Translations under genes and position numbers: made by a program
Virus record (IMG/VR): IMGVR_UViG_3300036770_003728
Span: 1-64,000 of that record
Length of the DNA: 64,000 nucleotides
Strand: one strand, 5' to 3'
From: a virus
Notes under the pieces: model-generated
What the model was told of the DNA's origin: nothing
What the model saw: only the letters and a program-made list of their open reading frames with translations
Database searches by the model: none
In this document: positions 32,081 to 40,813 of the stretch, piece after piece
Numbering within the stretch: position 1 is the stretch's first letter
Layout: each line of letters opens with the position of its first letter

Positions 32081-33231
32081 TAGGCAGCTTTACGTACAGT
32101 AAAAAGGTCTTTGATATCCTCGTCAAGGAAATCAATGATACGATCACATCTGTCCAACAGCGGTTGGGGGATACGCTGACGTCCACCTAGTCGTTGGTAG
32201 AGCTGCATGAGCACACAGGCAATAGCGTCGTCCTGCCAAGGAATTTCGTAGCCATAAACATGCTTGCCCCATTTAGTGTGAGCGCGATGTACAGCCTCAT
32301 GAAACTGCGACAGTCCGGCAAAGAACTGCTGTAGGATACCGGCTAGCTCCTCTAAGAATTCATCGGTGAGACTGATCTTAGCAGCATTAAACGATTTACA
32401 AACATCATTCATAAAAAACCACAAGCTACCGTCGATCTCATCGTAGTGAAAATATTCATTGTGCCAACGACATGCAGTCTCTAGAGTCTTATTGTCTAGA
32501 CTTAGAGCTTGCATATGAGTAAACGTACCAGGCAAACCTACAAAAGAACTTTCCTTGTCTACTGGGTAGCAGTCGTATTTTTCACAAATACTTTGCTTGA
32601 CTTCTGCTGCAATATCTTCGGGATCCAAGCTACCATCAATACGCTTGCTCAAGACCTTGGTACGGTGCTCATACCAATTTGAAATCTTTTTCTTGCCCTT
32701 GCCATTGATCAAAGCAAATGCCTTACGAGCAAATGCGCGATTGGCAGTTTCGATATACAGCACTGCTACCTCAACTTCACGCCAATCCGATTCACCGGAA
32801 AACAAGCCAGCATTTACCAATGCTGCTAATAACGTTACAGAATGTTGACCATCTACTGCATGGTATTCTTCTTTACCAGGAATCTTAATACAGTAAACCA
32901 CTTGAAGCAATTGTGGCTTAAAATTAGCAATTTCACTGATACGAGTACAGTGCTTGCTATCAAGAGCTCGCTGAATATCCTCATCAATAAACAGCAGACC
33001 CAACTTGACCATTTTAACCAATGGTCGCAGGTTGGGGTTCAACATCACACCTTGAGCACGGTACTCAGCAACTAACTTTTGCCATTGCTTGTAGTTTTCC
33101 AACTCATCTAACCTGTTCTGCAGGTTTACAATCTTGCTCTTGCTTTGCTTGAGCGGATTGCGTGTTTGCATTACATTGGGACGACGCACTACGGGTTGGT
33201 ATGTCGGGATCATAATTTCCTCAGTTTCCAT
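32080..33231 (-). CDS. ParB/DGQHR-type protein
   Basis: A 383-residue protein. RNPLKQSKSKIVNLQNRLDE is an N-terminal basic coiled region; YHAVDGQHSVTLLAAL near 123-138 is the DGQHR-like signature of the ParB/Srx nuclease-like superfamily, and FARKAFALINGKGKKK near 167-182 the conserved follow-up segment. The rest is helical. In other systems DGQHR proteins belong to DNA modification or ParB-like DNA-binding enzymes. It leads a run of small early-type genes. Partner and substrate are unknown. Confidence 0.75.
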   Translation of the reverse strand: METEEIMIPTYQPVVRRPNVMQTRNPLKQSKSKIVNLQNRLDELENYKQWQKLVAEYRAQGVMLNPNLRPLVKMVKLGLLFIDEDIQRALDSKHCTRISEIANFKPQLLQVVYCIKIPGKEEYHAVDGQHSVTLLAALVNAGLFSGESDWREVEVAVLYIETANRAFARKAFALINGKGKKKISNWYEHRTKVLSKRIDGSLDPEDIAAEVKQSICEKYDCYPVDKESSFVGLPGTFTHMQALSLDNKTLETACRWHNEYFHYDEIDGSLWFFMNDVCKSFNAAKISLTDEFLEELAGILQQFFAGLSQFHEAVHRAHTKWGKHVYGYEIPWQDDAIACVLMQLYQRLGGRQRIPQPLLDRCDRIIDFLDEDIKDLFTVRKAA

Positions 33232-33236
33232 GGTGG

Positions 33237-33494
33237 TTAAGAACAGTTAAGTTTCAAAATATACAGGGTAATTAAAGATTCGTCAAGCCTAATACAATCA
33301 CTCGGATAACGGGTAGTGGCCTTGGATTCATAGACACTACGACGTATCAAGTGCACAACTTTGACCATCTTAGGTGTTAATGCCACTATTTTACCTATTT
33401 TAAGCTGGTTACGTCCTAGGCCAGAGCTACTGGGGTAAGCAACAAAATTATCAATTTTGAGCTCTTGTCCAAGTATATCCAAGTGGTTTTCCAT
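33237..33494 (-). CDS. Small SH3/KOW-like protein (85 aa)
   Basis: An 85-residue protein with a barrel-like strand pattern: NFVAYPSSSGLGRNQLKIGK, then IVALTPKMVKVVHLIRR, then YPSDCIRLD. Related small barrels are common in aquatic phages and often follow early promoters. The ATG at 33494 lies at the end of a 13-base palindrome-like stretch (ATAACTTTGTTAT). No enzyme motif; a role in nucleic acid or polymerase contact is only a guess. Confidence 0.6.
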   Translation of the reverse strand: MENHLDILGQELKIDNFVAYPSSSGLGRNQLKIGKIVALTPKMVKVVHLIRRSVYESKATTRYPSDCIRLDESLITLYILKLNCS

Positions 33495-33528
33495 AACAAA
33501 GTTATAGTAACAGGAATTCGTCTAGCTG

Positions 33529-33702
33529 TCAAATGTTGTAAAACTGCAACAACTCGCTTTGAGCAGCAAGTTCATCTAAGTAGATCTCACGCAGTACGCG
33601 ATTAATCTCATCAAATTCCATGCTGGAATCAAGATCAAAACGAGCCATGTCTAACTCAAATTCAGCTATATCTTCTAAGGTCATGTAGTCAGGGTAGATC
33701 AC
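33529..33702 (-). CDS. 57-residue acidic protein, GTG start, first gene of an early-type unit
   Basis: GTG at 33702 follows AAAGGAG at 6 bases, a strong ribosome site, and the frame runs 57 codons (IYPDYMTLEDIAEFELDMAR...) to TGA at 33529. The protein is acidic and all-helical, like many small phage proteins that bind host machinery. It lies directly behind a near-perfect promoter, so strong early expression is expected. Confidence 0.75.
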   Translation of the reverse strand: MIYPDYMTLEDIAEFELDMARFDLDSSMEFDEINRVLREIYLDELAAQSELLQFYNI

Positions 33703-33730
33703 AATCAACTCCTTTAGTTACAATAAACCT

Positions 33731-33759
33731 AGTATAGCAGCGATCAATACCCTTGTCAA
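33731..33759 (-). promoter_or_regulatory. Sigma70-type promoter TTGACA-17-TATACT
   Basis: -35 TTGACA at 33754-33759, spacer AGGGTATTGATCGCTGC, -10 TATACT at 33731-33736, then a leader of about 20 bases with AAAGGAG. It shares the GGGTATTGAT spacer and the ACCC before the -35 with the promoters at 31175 and 31721. Confidence 0.92.
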
Positions 33760-33773
33760 ATACTGGGTTTTAA

Positions 33774-34922
33774 CTACTTTTTCGGTGCTTGCGGAAGAAT
33801 TTTTCTCATATAATCCAGGTCTGTGCGTTCTGGATGGGGTTGATACCAGCCATTGCCTGTGTAAACATCCAATACCGAAGTAAAGTATTCCTCATACATT
33901 TTGGCCACACGATCCAGGCTAAAGTTGTTTACTGCCCACTGTCTGCAAGCATGCGGATCTATGTTGTTGATATTTTCGGCTGCCCATTTGAATTGTTCAA
34001 AAGTTCTGCAACGATAGCCAGTCATACCGTGTATATTGTTTTCCACAAAACTACCCCAGTCTGTGCTGATAGTAGGTGTGCCAGATAACAGCATTTCAAT
34101 CTGCACGCCACCAAATGGTTCAATATACATGCTGGGTACAAAAGCAGCACGAGCGCGACTCATCAGATGTCTGCGTGTTTCAACATCAGCGTAGCCTACG
34201 TACTCAACATGGTCGGGCGTGGTTTTATAGCCCATGTCTGCCAAACTACCTTGACCAGCAATCTTTAATCTTGCACCAATTGCTTCGGTGGCTTGAATAG
34301 CCACGTTTACTCCTTTACCATCATAGATTCTGCCCACAAACAAAAAATAATCTTCTTTGTTGTTGGGATCAAAAGTAAAGTCATCTACATCAAAATAGTT
34401 TGGTATAACTACGTCATACCAATCTTGTTTACAAGTACCTACCGCAGTTAGACCATAGTAAGCATGATAAATGGCATAGCTTTCAAAAATTTTGAATCTA
34501 GCAAAATGCCCGCCAGCATAGCCGATGCCTGGCTCAACCACAATCATGTCTCCGTGAGCATCACAGATAGGTTTATGACCCCAACCCCAAAATGGCAATA
34601 AGAAATCATGCCGCTGTTTACGAGCAGCAATTTCGCGTATGGCATTAGCATAAAAGGTTTGATAAGCATGATCATTGACATCAAACTTAAAAAAGTTACG
34701 ACGCCAGTCATAGTCACCGTAGGCTTTTTCCAAATCACTATTGGTGATGACATCAACATGTTCATCACAATCCACATCTGAATCCGGGTGCCCGTAGTGT
34801 ATGATTTCGTGCCCACGAGCTCGCATCATCTTGCCAAACTTCCAGACCTTTTGTGTATAGGCACAGGCATTGTATTCTTTGTTGGTAACAGTATGTGGTA
34901 ATCCTAGTATATGAAAACGCAT
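33774..34922 (-). CDS. Glycosyltransferase family 4-like
   Basis: A 382-residue GT-B fold protein. [19 protein letters not shown] near 206-224 is the typical start of the C-terminal nucleotide-sugar domain, [12 protein letters not shown] follows near 229-240, and [20 protein letters not shown] near 275-294 carries the E-x7-E motif of GT4 enzymes. The acceptor site is not readable. It is the last gene of the sugar cassette, 1 base after the methyltransferase stop. It should transfer a sugar to a glycan on virion or host surface. Confidence 0.88.
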   Translation of the reverse strand: MRFHILGLPHTVTNKEYNACAYTQKVWKFGKMMRARGHEIIHYGHPDSDVDCDEHVDVITNSDLEKAYGDYDWRRNFFKFDVNDHAYQTFYANAIREIAARKQRHDFLLPFWGWGHKPICDAHGDMIVVEPGIGYAGGHFARFKIFESYAIYHAYYGLTAVGTCKQDWYDVVIPNYFDVDDFTFDPNNKEDYFLFVGRIYDGKGVNVAIQATEAIGARLKIAGQGSLADMGYKTTPDHVEYVGYADVETRRHLMSRARAAFVPSMYIEPFGGVQIEMLLSGTPTISTDWGSFVENNIHGMTGYRCRTFEQFKWAAENINNIDPHACRQWAVNNFSLDRVAKMYEEYFTSVLDVYTGNGWYQPHPERTDLDYMRKILPQAPKK

Positions 34923-34923
34923 G

Positions 34924-35682
34924 TTATTCTCTGGTTAAAACTGCATAAAATTCATTGCTGCCTCTAGCAGTGGTATAAACTTGATCGCAGCGCCATGGCT
35001 GTAGATCTAGCTGATACAGCAGTTCAATGATTAAATCAAAACTCTCTGGGGTAAATCTCCAAGCATGACTGTCAATATATCTTTGTTGTAATTCACGTGC
35101 ATTGCTTATACATTCACGTATCCTATCCAGGGTCAAAGTAGTCAAAGGATGAGGCCCATGATCTTGGTTCCAATGTCTGTACTCATTGTTATGGCAACCA
35201 AAAAGTTCATTTTGTAACAATGTACTAGGCAACAACCTACGTCGCTGTTCTATATGGGCTCCAATAACTTCTGCTATAGTAGACTCTGGTTGAAAATGAT
35301 CAAAACAGTAACGACGATCCGGAATAGCCACATAGTATTGTTTAACCGACAAATCGGCTATTTCATGTAAATGCCTGATTAGGTCAGGTTGATGTTCTAC
35401 TACATGACTGCTGAATACTGTATCAAATTTGAGATCAGTTTGAATAGTTGGAGTCTGGTCAAGGTTGATAATAATATCAATATGATCGGGGGTTCCCGAC
35501 GGGTTGTATCCATGCCGTCCGGCTTGAACACGAATTTCCTCAGCTGTGCAAATGTCTGCATAGTAGACATCATAGTCTGGACGACGAAATTGTGGTTTGG
35601 CATATGGTCCTATTTCTAGTAACCTCAGACCGGGATCGATTTGAGCACAAAATTGCGCTCTATGAATAGGTGGATTGATCAT
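34924..35682 (-). CDS. SAM-dependent methyltransferase (class I)
   Basis: A 252-residue enzyme. [14 protein letters not shown] near 18-31 is motif I (SAM binding), [11 protein letters not shown] near 70-80 the acidic strand region, and [20 protein letters not shown] near 85-104 a motif II-like segment with the VVEH catalytic-helix pattern common in sugar and small-molecule methyltransferases. It overlaps the GT9-like gene before it by 4 bases. Probably O-methylates a sugar in the cassette product, inferred from its neighbours. Confidence 0.82.
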   Translation of the reverse strand: MINPPIHRAQFCAQIDPGLRLLEIGPYAKPQFRRPDYDVYYADICTAEEIRVQAGRHGYNPSGTPDHIDIIINLDQTPTIQTDLKFDTVFSSHVVEHQPDLIRHLHEIADLSVKQYYVAIPDRRYCFDHFQPESTIAEVIGAHIEQRRRLLPSTLLQNELFGCHNNEYRHWNQDHGPHPLTTLTLDRIRECISNARELQQRYIDSHAWRFTPESFDLIIELLYQLDLQPWRCDQVYTTARGSNEFYAVLTRE

Positions 35683-36545
35683 GAACAGTGTTGAATGACT
35701 GATTCTGCAATAGTGCGTACATCAAATCTATTTACACATTCTAGGTCGCCACGATGACAAATAAATTGTGTGCAGGGTGCAGGATACTCTGTGTGACATC
35801 CATAGCAATCAATATCAGCCGCAATAGGAATATAGGGTTTGTCACGCAGGGGTTGTCTATACTCAGATCGTACACTGGTGTACAAAACTACCATGGGTGT
35901 GGCAGTGGTGCCAGCTACGTGCGCTGGTGCAGAATCAGTACCTAAATAGCATTTAGCATTGGCAATAACTTCTCGTAATTCGTGTACAGTGAAATGGCCA
36001 CGGGTATCTATTAATCTTTTACCAGCAAAAAATGGTTCGTTTTGACTACCAACCTGTACTATGGTTACATCAGACTTGGCATGTATGTAATCAATTATTT
36101 GTCGCCAAAAGTTTTCTGGCAAGTTCCTACTAGGCCATGGCCAACGACGCATGTGCAGCACTATGTATTTTGGTCCACTCACAGTGTACTTGAATTGCCT
36201 GGCTAGTTCTTGATCTTGGGCAGTAGTGAACAACTCAAGTCCGAGATCAAAATCTCGGTGTTGAAAAACTGAATCAGCATAGGCATGAACTGCGTGTTTT
36301 TTTGGATCACGTTCGTATACCAAGTCTAAATCATAGTACTGATCATAATCAGCAATCATAGCCGAATTAGGCAATACACGATGTATAGCGTTGATGTTAG
36401 GGTTATTAACCACGTAATCTGCATGCTGCTGATTTACTGCAAAGTCAATTACCGCATCAGGATTTAGTGCTCGAAGTTGTCTAATAATAGGTGTGGTCAT
36501 TAGTACGTCACCGCCTGCACCTTGTCTGTTTACTAAAATTTTCAT
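35679..36545 (-). CDS. Heptosyltransferase-like glycosyltransferase (GT9)
   Basis: A 288-residue GT-B protein. The N terminus MKILVNRQGAGGDVLMTTPI is the GT9 opening, with GDVLMTTP as acceptor-side loop. YIVLHMRRWPWPSRNLP near 148-164 starts the second domain, and GTDSAPAHVAGTTATPMVVL near 205-224 is the conserved D-S-A-x-x-H-x-A nucleotide-sugar motif. It is shorter than bacterial WaaC/WaaF (about 320-350). Start and stop overlap the neighbours by 4 bases. Confidence 0.88.
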   Translation of the reverse strand: MKILVNRQGAGGDVLMTTPIIRQLRALNPDAVIDFAVNQQHADYVVNNPNINAIHRVLPNSAMIADYDQYYDLDLVYERDPKKHAVHAYADSVFQHRDFDLGLELFTTAQDQELARQFKYTVSGPKYIVLHMRRWPWPSRNLPENFWRQIIDYIHAKSDVTIVQVGSQNEPFFAGKRLIDTRGHFTVHELREVIANAKCYLGTDSAPAHVAGTTATPMVVLYTSVRSEYRQPLRDKPYIPIAADIDCYGCHTEYPAPCTQFICHRGDLECVNRFDVRTIAESVIQHCS

Positions 36546-37312
36546 GTTAATCTGGCTACCTGTTGTAATTTTGTTACGTAGTCTGGATCTTGTGCTGTGC
36601 CCAAATCAATGGCACGCTGGGCTAGATCTGTGTGACCCAGTGATATTAAATTACAGACCATACGTAATGCTGCTTCGGTGGACCTACTAGGTAATAACTC
36701 AACAAAATCAGCCACCGCGTCCTGATCTAAGTAATAGGGCACATTAAAACTTCCATGAAACCCAAATGTGTGTTTATGGTCAGCTGGGTGCTCATGACTA
36801 AAACGTTGGGCAGTTTGTTGATCTGCATAGCGTATACCACGCTGTTCTAAATAATCTCTATACACAATACCAATGGTTTGGTCTTCGTTGTGCTGACATT
36901 GTACAGCAGGATCACGTAGCAGATCTAGTAATCTTCTACTGCGTAGACTAAATCCACCATTGCCTACACGATAACCATTGGGATGATGCGCCCATGGCCA
37001 CCAGGCACCAATGTAATCATAGTTAAGAAAATCATCAGTCCAACAATCTGCATTGACTGCCATGCCATCGTATTGCACAACCAATACATGTTCTGTGGTA
37101 ATCAAAGGCCACAGATTCTTGATCATGATTTGGTTATAATCCTGTACTGTAACAGGCCTGGTCTGTATCCATTCAGCACCGGGATACACTGGTTCGGCAG
37201 TTAACGTAACAATTCGACGACAACTAATACAATCAAGAGTTCTAGCTATACTGCGCCCAAGTAACTGAGGAGCATGCGTATCAACCGCCAACAAAGTAAT
37301 ATCTAAGGCCAT
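36542..37312 (-). CDS. DUF5672-like putative glycosyltransferase
   Basis: ATG 37312, 1 base after the stop of the gene before it, gives 256 residues. The N terminus ALDITLLAVDTHAPQLLGRS resembles a GT-A strand-helix opening; VLVVQYDGMAVNADCW near 84-99 has the acidic D-x-M/A spot of such folds, and YIGAWWPWAHHPNGYRVGNG near 108-127 plus FSLRSRRLLDLL matches the pattern I associate with DUF5672 glycosyltransferase-like proteins. The enzyme class is inferred; the cassette context supports it. Confidence 0.68.
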   Translation of the reverse strand: MALDITLLAVDTHAPQLLGRSIARTLDCISCRRIVTLTAEPVYPGAEWIQTRPVTVQDYNQIMIKNLWPLITTEHVLVVQYDGMAVNADCWTDDFLNYDYIGAWWPWAHHPNGYRVGNGGFSLRSRRLLDLLRDPAVQCQHNEDQTIGIVYRDYLEQRGIRYADQQTAQRFSHEHPADHKHTFGFHGSFNVPYYLDQDAVADFVELLPSRSTEAALRMVCNLISLGHTDLAQRAIDLGTAQDPDYVTKLQQVARLT

Positions 37313-37313
37313 G

Positions 37314-38033
37314 TTAATCCTGTACTGCGACCCCATTGGGGCCTATGCGACCTTGTATACCCACTGCATCCAATTCAATAATCTTGTCAGGGTCTAAAAA
37401 ATGAAATAATACATGCTCAATGTCAGCATAGCCTCCTTGAGCAAGACGTTCAAACATATACTCAAGACCATTTTGATAGGTTAGTATAATTTCAGCGGTT
37501 AAAGCCGTGGGCCAAGACCAAAGTCGACTCATATACTGATTAACAATGCCCCCAGTGATGGCAGCAGGAAACTGACTGTTTCTGCGTCGAGCTAGTACAA
37601 TGGCATTCTGCACCAAGTGTTGATCATAGTAAGCAGCACGAAATTGATCATTTAATGTATAACGTCCGCTAATCTTAAAGCAGCGTTGGTAAGCATCAAG
37701 TTGCTGACTGTTTACTAGGTTAGTTAGTATGCGTTGAAAGCACTGTACTTCGTTGACATTTTTTACTATGTCCCAGTTGTCTGAGCTATGATATAATTGT
37801 CTAACAGTGGCGTCTTGTGTAAAGTCAATGAGTTTGTCTACTGAGTTGGTAATTTGGTTGCGCTGCTGATCAGTCAGTGGTTCAGCACTCATTTCTAACC
37901 AATAGATATCGGCACTGGCCGCATGGCGACGTATACTGGCCACTGTGGCCATGGTTTGGCTGAGTCGTTGTTCGGAATCAAATATTCCAAATTTAGTGTT
38001 GATAGCACTGGTTATAAAAAATACTGATTTCAT
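37314..38033 (-). CDS. Putative glycosyltransferase-related protein (239 aa)
   Basis: A 239-residue protein. The N terminus MKSVFFITSAINTKFGIFD looks like the first strand of a GT-A fold, and FKISGRYTLNDQF near 118-130 resembles the active-site strand of phage and cyanobacterial sugar-transfer proteins of unknown class. There is no plain D-x-D motif. It overlaps the GT2 gene by 4 bases. Context, not a signature, makes it a sugar-processing protein. Confidence 0.55.
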   Translation of the reverse strand: MKSVFFITSAINTKFGIFDSEQRLSQTMATVASIRRHAASADIYWLEMSAEPLTDQQRNQITNSVDKLIDFTQDATVRQLYHSSDNWDIVKNVNEVQCFQRILTNLVNSQQLDAYQRCFKISGRYTLNDQFRAAYYDQHLVQNAIVLARRRNSQFPAAITGGIVNQYMSRLWSWPTALTAEIILTYQNGLEYMFERLAQGGYADIEHVLFHFLDPDKIIELDAVGIQGRIGPNGVAVQD

Positions 38034-38731
38034 TGTTTGCTTACGGCCTCTATGTCATGATAACAGGTAATACGATTAACACAAATACCACGTAGACCAT
38101 GTTGTCTCATATAGTCATTGGTCCGTTCCCAAAGATTAGCATCTGAGGGATAAGCACGACCCATCATTTTTACTAGATCCCAATAACGCAATGGTATTCG
38201 TGCAAAATTCATACATGTTGTACTATGTATCAATCTACAGGGCTCAGGTCTATAATTATGATATTGATCATTGTTAGGCAAGGGAGGTAAAATTTCACCT
38301 GTTACATGTCGTGCTCTTGTACAGACAAAATCAGCTTGGAATTGTTCTATAGCCAAGTTAATTTCTGCCAGATGATTGTCTGCCCAATAGTCATCATGAT
38401 CTAATTTAGCCACATAATCATACCCATGTTGTCGTATAACATCCAGCCCATGATTGGCTGCTGCTACTCCGCCCGAGCACCATAATGCTTCACCACGATA
38501 ACCAGCATCACGTTCAGCTGCCACTGGTAAGTTTTCTAAATAGATTTTTTCTTTAGGATATTTACCGACTATGTCACGCAGTTCTTGATCTGGATCATAC
38601 CGATCACCAATGACAAATACATGAAAATCTTGATGAGTTTGAGCAAATACACTATCCAGGGTGCGCGGCAGTATGGTAGTCATTGCTCCGTCGGGGCGGC
38701 GGTATGTGTTGAGAAGAATGGCTATTTTCAT
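38030..38731 (-). CDS. Glycosyltransferase family 2
   Basis: ATG 38731, overlapping the methyltransferase stop (ATGA), gives 233 residues. MKIAILLNTYRRPDGAM is the GT2 opening strand; LDSVFAQTHQDFHVFVIGD follows near 25-43; YVAKLDHDDYWADNHLAEI near 103-121 holds the D-x-D metal motif (DHDD). The C-terminal catalytic part is compact. It should transfer a sugar from a nucleotide donor in the cassette pathway. Confidence 0.9.
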   Translation of the reverse strand: MKIAILLNTYRRPDGAMTTILPRTLDSVFAQTHQDFHVFVIGDRYDPDQELRDIVGKYPKEKIYLENLPVAAERDAGYRGEALWCSGGVAAANHGLDVIRQHGYDYVAKLDHDDYWADNHLAEINLAIEQFQADFVCTRARHVTGEILPPLPNNDQYHNYRPEPCRLIHSTTCMNFARIPLRYWDLVKMMGRAYPSDANLWERTNDYMRQHGLRGICVNRITCYHDIEAVSKQ

Positions 38732-39348
38732 GCCAGGCGCCGAATTACATAACAATTGCCTTCAACATAGTCAGGCAAAAATCCTCGAGCACAATGAGTA
38801 TTAGGCACAGTACCATAAGCATGATAACGCCGGGGATCTAGGTTCTTGACTATGGCATCTACCGCAGGTCCTACCTCTGGACTATGCTCTCTGTCGTTAT
38901 AGTCATCAAATACTATCCAGCCATTGGGTACCACTAATTCACTATACCATTTCCAATCTTGCTCAACCCCTGCACCAGTATGGTCTCCATCTATAAACAG
39001 TAGGTCTACACTTAGGTCTTTAACACGATCAAAAACAGATTGTTCGTGACTGCTGCCTAGTACATACCTGAAATTGTTACCCAATGGGTTATTGGCTTCG
39101 ATGTTAAACTTTACAATACTAGGATGTACCGGACTGCCTAGATCAATACTTACCACACTGACATCAGGTCGTTGTAGCATTAGAATAGCACTGGCTCCAG
39201 CGTAACAACCGATTTCTAAATAAGTAGGTTTAGCACTTGGTAAAGGTAAATCATATAATATATGAAAATGATGGTGAAATGTTTGCCCACCGATGCGTTC
39301 AGTAATGTCTTCTAGAATTTTAAGAGATTGTGCAGTAGTTGTAATCAT
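38728..39348 (-). CDS. SAM-dependent methyltransferase (class I, Methyltransf_24-like)
   Basis: A 206-residue enzyme. TYLEIGCYAGASAILML near 39-55 is motif I, VVSIDLGSPVHPS near 64-76 holds the acidic ribose-binding strand end, and VDLLFIDGDHTGAGVEQDWK near 115-134 the D-x-D-H segment of metal-assisted O-methyltransferases, followed by WIVFDDYND. This matches sugar or small-molecule O-methyltransferases. It sits in the glycan cassette with 4-base overlaps on both sides. Confidence 0.85.
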   Translation of the reverse strand: MITTTAQSLKILEDITERIGGQTFHHHFHILYDLPLPSAKPTYLEIGCYAGASAILMLQRPDVSVVSIDLGSPVHPSIVKFNIEANNPLGNNFRYVLGSSHEQSVFDRVKDLSVDLLFIDGDHTGAGVEQDWKWYSELVVPNGWIVFDDYNDREHSPEVGPAVDAIVKNLDPRRYHAYGTVPNTHCARGFLPDYVEGNCYVIRRLA

Positions 39349-39965
39349 TGTCTTGGTCTCGCAGGATTACCCTGTAATATAATCCCAGCATGTTCTGAAT
39401 TTTGATAGCTGTGGCGCACGATAGATCCGGCTGATACTTGTACCCCGGCAGCTAGATGTCTGTTAGGCAGTACATAACTACCAATCCCAAAAATACAACC
39501 AGGACCAATTTGGCAATCACCGCAGATTTCTGTGTTAGGAAACATAGTGGTCCATTGACCTACGCAGGCATCATGCCCCACAGTGGCGTTGGTATTCATA
39601 AAAACAAAATCCTCTACCACTGCATCACCAACTACAATACATTGAGCAGCTAACACACAACCGCGACCAATTCGAGAAAATGGGCTTACTTCACAACTTG
39701 GGTGTATGTATGTTCCCCAGCGGTCCTCGTTCTTACTGACTATAGCACGTTTAACATCAGGTTGTGCTACTGCTAGTAAGAATTCACAGTCAGCGAATTC
39801 ACCTGGTTCTATATTGTCACGCACTGGAAAATGCTTGGTGTATTCTGGATTGTTAAAGGGTTCTGTGCTGACTACGGCTGCAATAGCACCTAGTCCTCGG
39901 TCGTTGGCGATATAACCAATTAATTCTTTGGCTAATCCCCCAGACCCAAATATTACATATTTCAT
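39345..39965 (-). CDS. Sugar O/N-acyltransferase, hexapeptide repeat (PglD/NeuD-like)
   Basis: A 206-residue protein. MKYVIFGSGGLAKELIGYI is the Rossmann-like N-terminal domain of the PglD/NeuD family; residues about 85-190 form a left-handed beta helix with repeats such as SRIGRGCVLAAQCIVVGDAV. ATVGHDACVGQW near 127-138 carries the catalytic histidine position. These enzymes acetylate an amino sugar with acetyl-CoA. It overlaps the aminotransferase-like gene, which would make the amino sugar, by 4 bases. Confidence 0.87.
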   Translation of the reverse strand: MKYVIFGSGGLAKELIGYIANDRGLGAIAAVVSTEPFNNPEYTKHFPVRDNIEPGEFADCEFLLAVAQPDVKRAIVSKNEDRWGTYIHPSCEVSPFSRIGRGCVLAAQCIVVGDAVVEDFVFMNTNATVGHDACVGQWTTMFPNTEICGDCQIGPGCIFGIGSYVLPNRHLAAGVQVSAGSIVRHSYQNSEHAGIILQGNPARPRQ

Positions 39966-40594
39966 TGTTGATAAACCTTGTATTTGCTAAGATCCGGATA
40001 TGCATGTTCTATGTCCGGTAAGTGTCGTTTGCTACCATCTTCAGTATTGTAAAACTGATTCATTAATAACAATCCTCGTGCTGCTAGTTCGGGCATCATG
40101 TAAAAATTCCAACCCAACATATCAAAATGATCATCGTGATAGCTACACTCGCGGCGACCACTGAACCTAGCACGTTTGAACCATAGCATAGCTTCGTAGT
40201 TGTCAGTGAGTATAGCACCACCTTTGCTGAGTTTGAAATGTTTGTAAGGACCAGTGAAACTCACACACTGATATTGTCCAGGCACATACATGTCTGCGGT
40301 GAATCTCAAAGCACTATCCCAAACCGGTGTAGGATCAAGTTGATATGCACCGCGTATGGTACGTCCTTCAACTGGTAGGAATTCTACTCGTGCCCCAGCA
40401 TGAATTATTTCACAGGGTACACTGGGATAGGTTCTAGCAGGTATGCGTATAGTTTGATCTTTTACTCCAAGATACATCAAGCAAAGAAATAGTGCATTGC
40501 TTTGATTATCAACAGTAATTGCATATGGTGCTCCGGTATAATCTGCTAGGGCAGATTCGAAGTCTTCAGTGACTTTGTAGACGCCTTGTGCCAT
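39962..40594 (-). CDS. Shortened DegT/DnrJ-type sugar aminotransferase-like protein
   Basis: A 210-residue protein, against about 370 for family members. ALADYTGAPYAITVDNQSNA near 15-34 matches the start of the PLP-binding domain, RIPARTYPSVPCEIIHAGA follows near 50-68, and SFTGPYKHFKLSKGGAILTD near 112-131 is the segment that holds the PLP lysine. The C-terminal small domain is missing. It may still act on nucleotide sugars or may be a reduced form adapted by phages; no frameshift is visible. Confidence 0.75.
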   Translation of the reverse strand: MAQGVYKVTEDFESALADYTGAPYAITVDNQSNALFLCLMYLGVKDQTIRIPARTYPSVPCEIIHAGARVEFLPVEGRTIRGAYQLDPTPVWDSALRFTADMYVPGQYQCVSFTGPYKHFKLSKGGAILTDNYEAMLWFKRARFSGRRECSYHDDHFDMLGWNFYMMPELAARGLLLMNQFYNTEDGSKRHLPDIEHAYPDLSKYKVYQQ

Positions 40595-40597
40595 TGC

Positions 40598-40756
40598 TTA
40601 CTCTTTGGCTTTAGGACGATCATTTTCCAACAAGTCTTTGATTACACGGATTGCTTTACGACTAGTGTCGTACACATACTCTTTGGTTTCTTCTTCGGTT
40701 GCGATAACCAAAATGAAACCATTGGCAGCTCGACGGATTTCGATTGATTCAAACAT
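40598..40756 (-). CDS. 52-residue protein leading the sugar cassette
   Basis: ATG 40756 with GAGG 7 bases upstream opens a 52-residue frame (MFESIEIRRAANGFILVIAT...) ending TAA 3 bases before the aminotransferase-like ATG. It reads as three beta strands and a helix, acidic and basic mixed. Being first after the promoter with an operator-like dyad, it might regulate or simply lead the cassette. The small size limits the call. Confidence 0.75.
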   Translation of the reverse strand: MFESIEIRRAANGFILVIATEEETKEYVYDTSRKAIRVIKDLLENDRPKAKE

Positions 40757-40774
40757 AATTGATCCTCAAGTTAT

Positions 40775-40799
40775 AGATAATGCAAGTATAGCATTATCT
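40775..40799. promoter_or_regulatory. 9-bp inverted repeat around the cassette -10 box (operator candidate)
   Basis: AGATAATGC, 7 bases, GCATTATCT: a perfect 9+9 dyad whose centre holds the -10 hexamer at 40785-40790. A dyad centred on a -10 box is a usual place for a repressor or activator site. Confidence 0.55.
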
Positions 40800-40813
40800 A
40801 GATAGATTGTCTA
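40785..40813 (-). promoter_or_regulatory. Sigma70-type promoter TAGACA-17-TATACT for the sugar cassette
   Basis: -35 TAGACA at 40808-40813 and -10 TATACT at 40785-40790, spacer 17 bases; the leader to ATG 40756 contains GAGG. It overlaps the 3' end of the upstream 522-residue gene. Confidence 0.8.
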
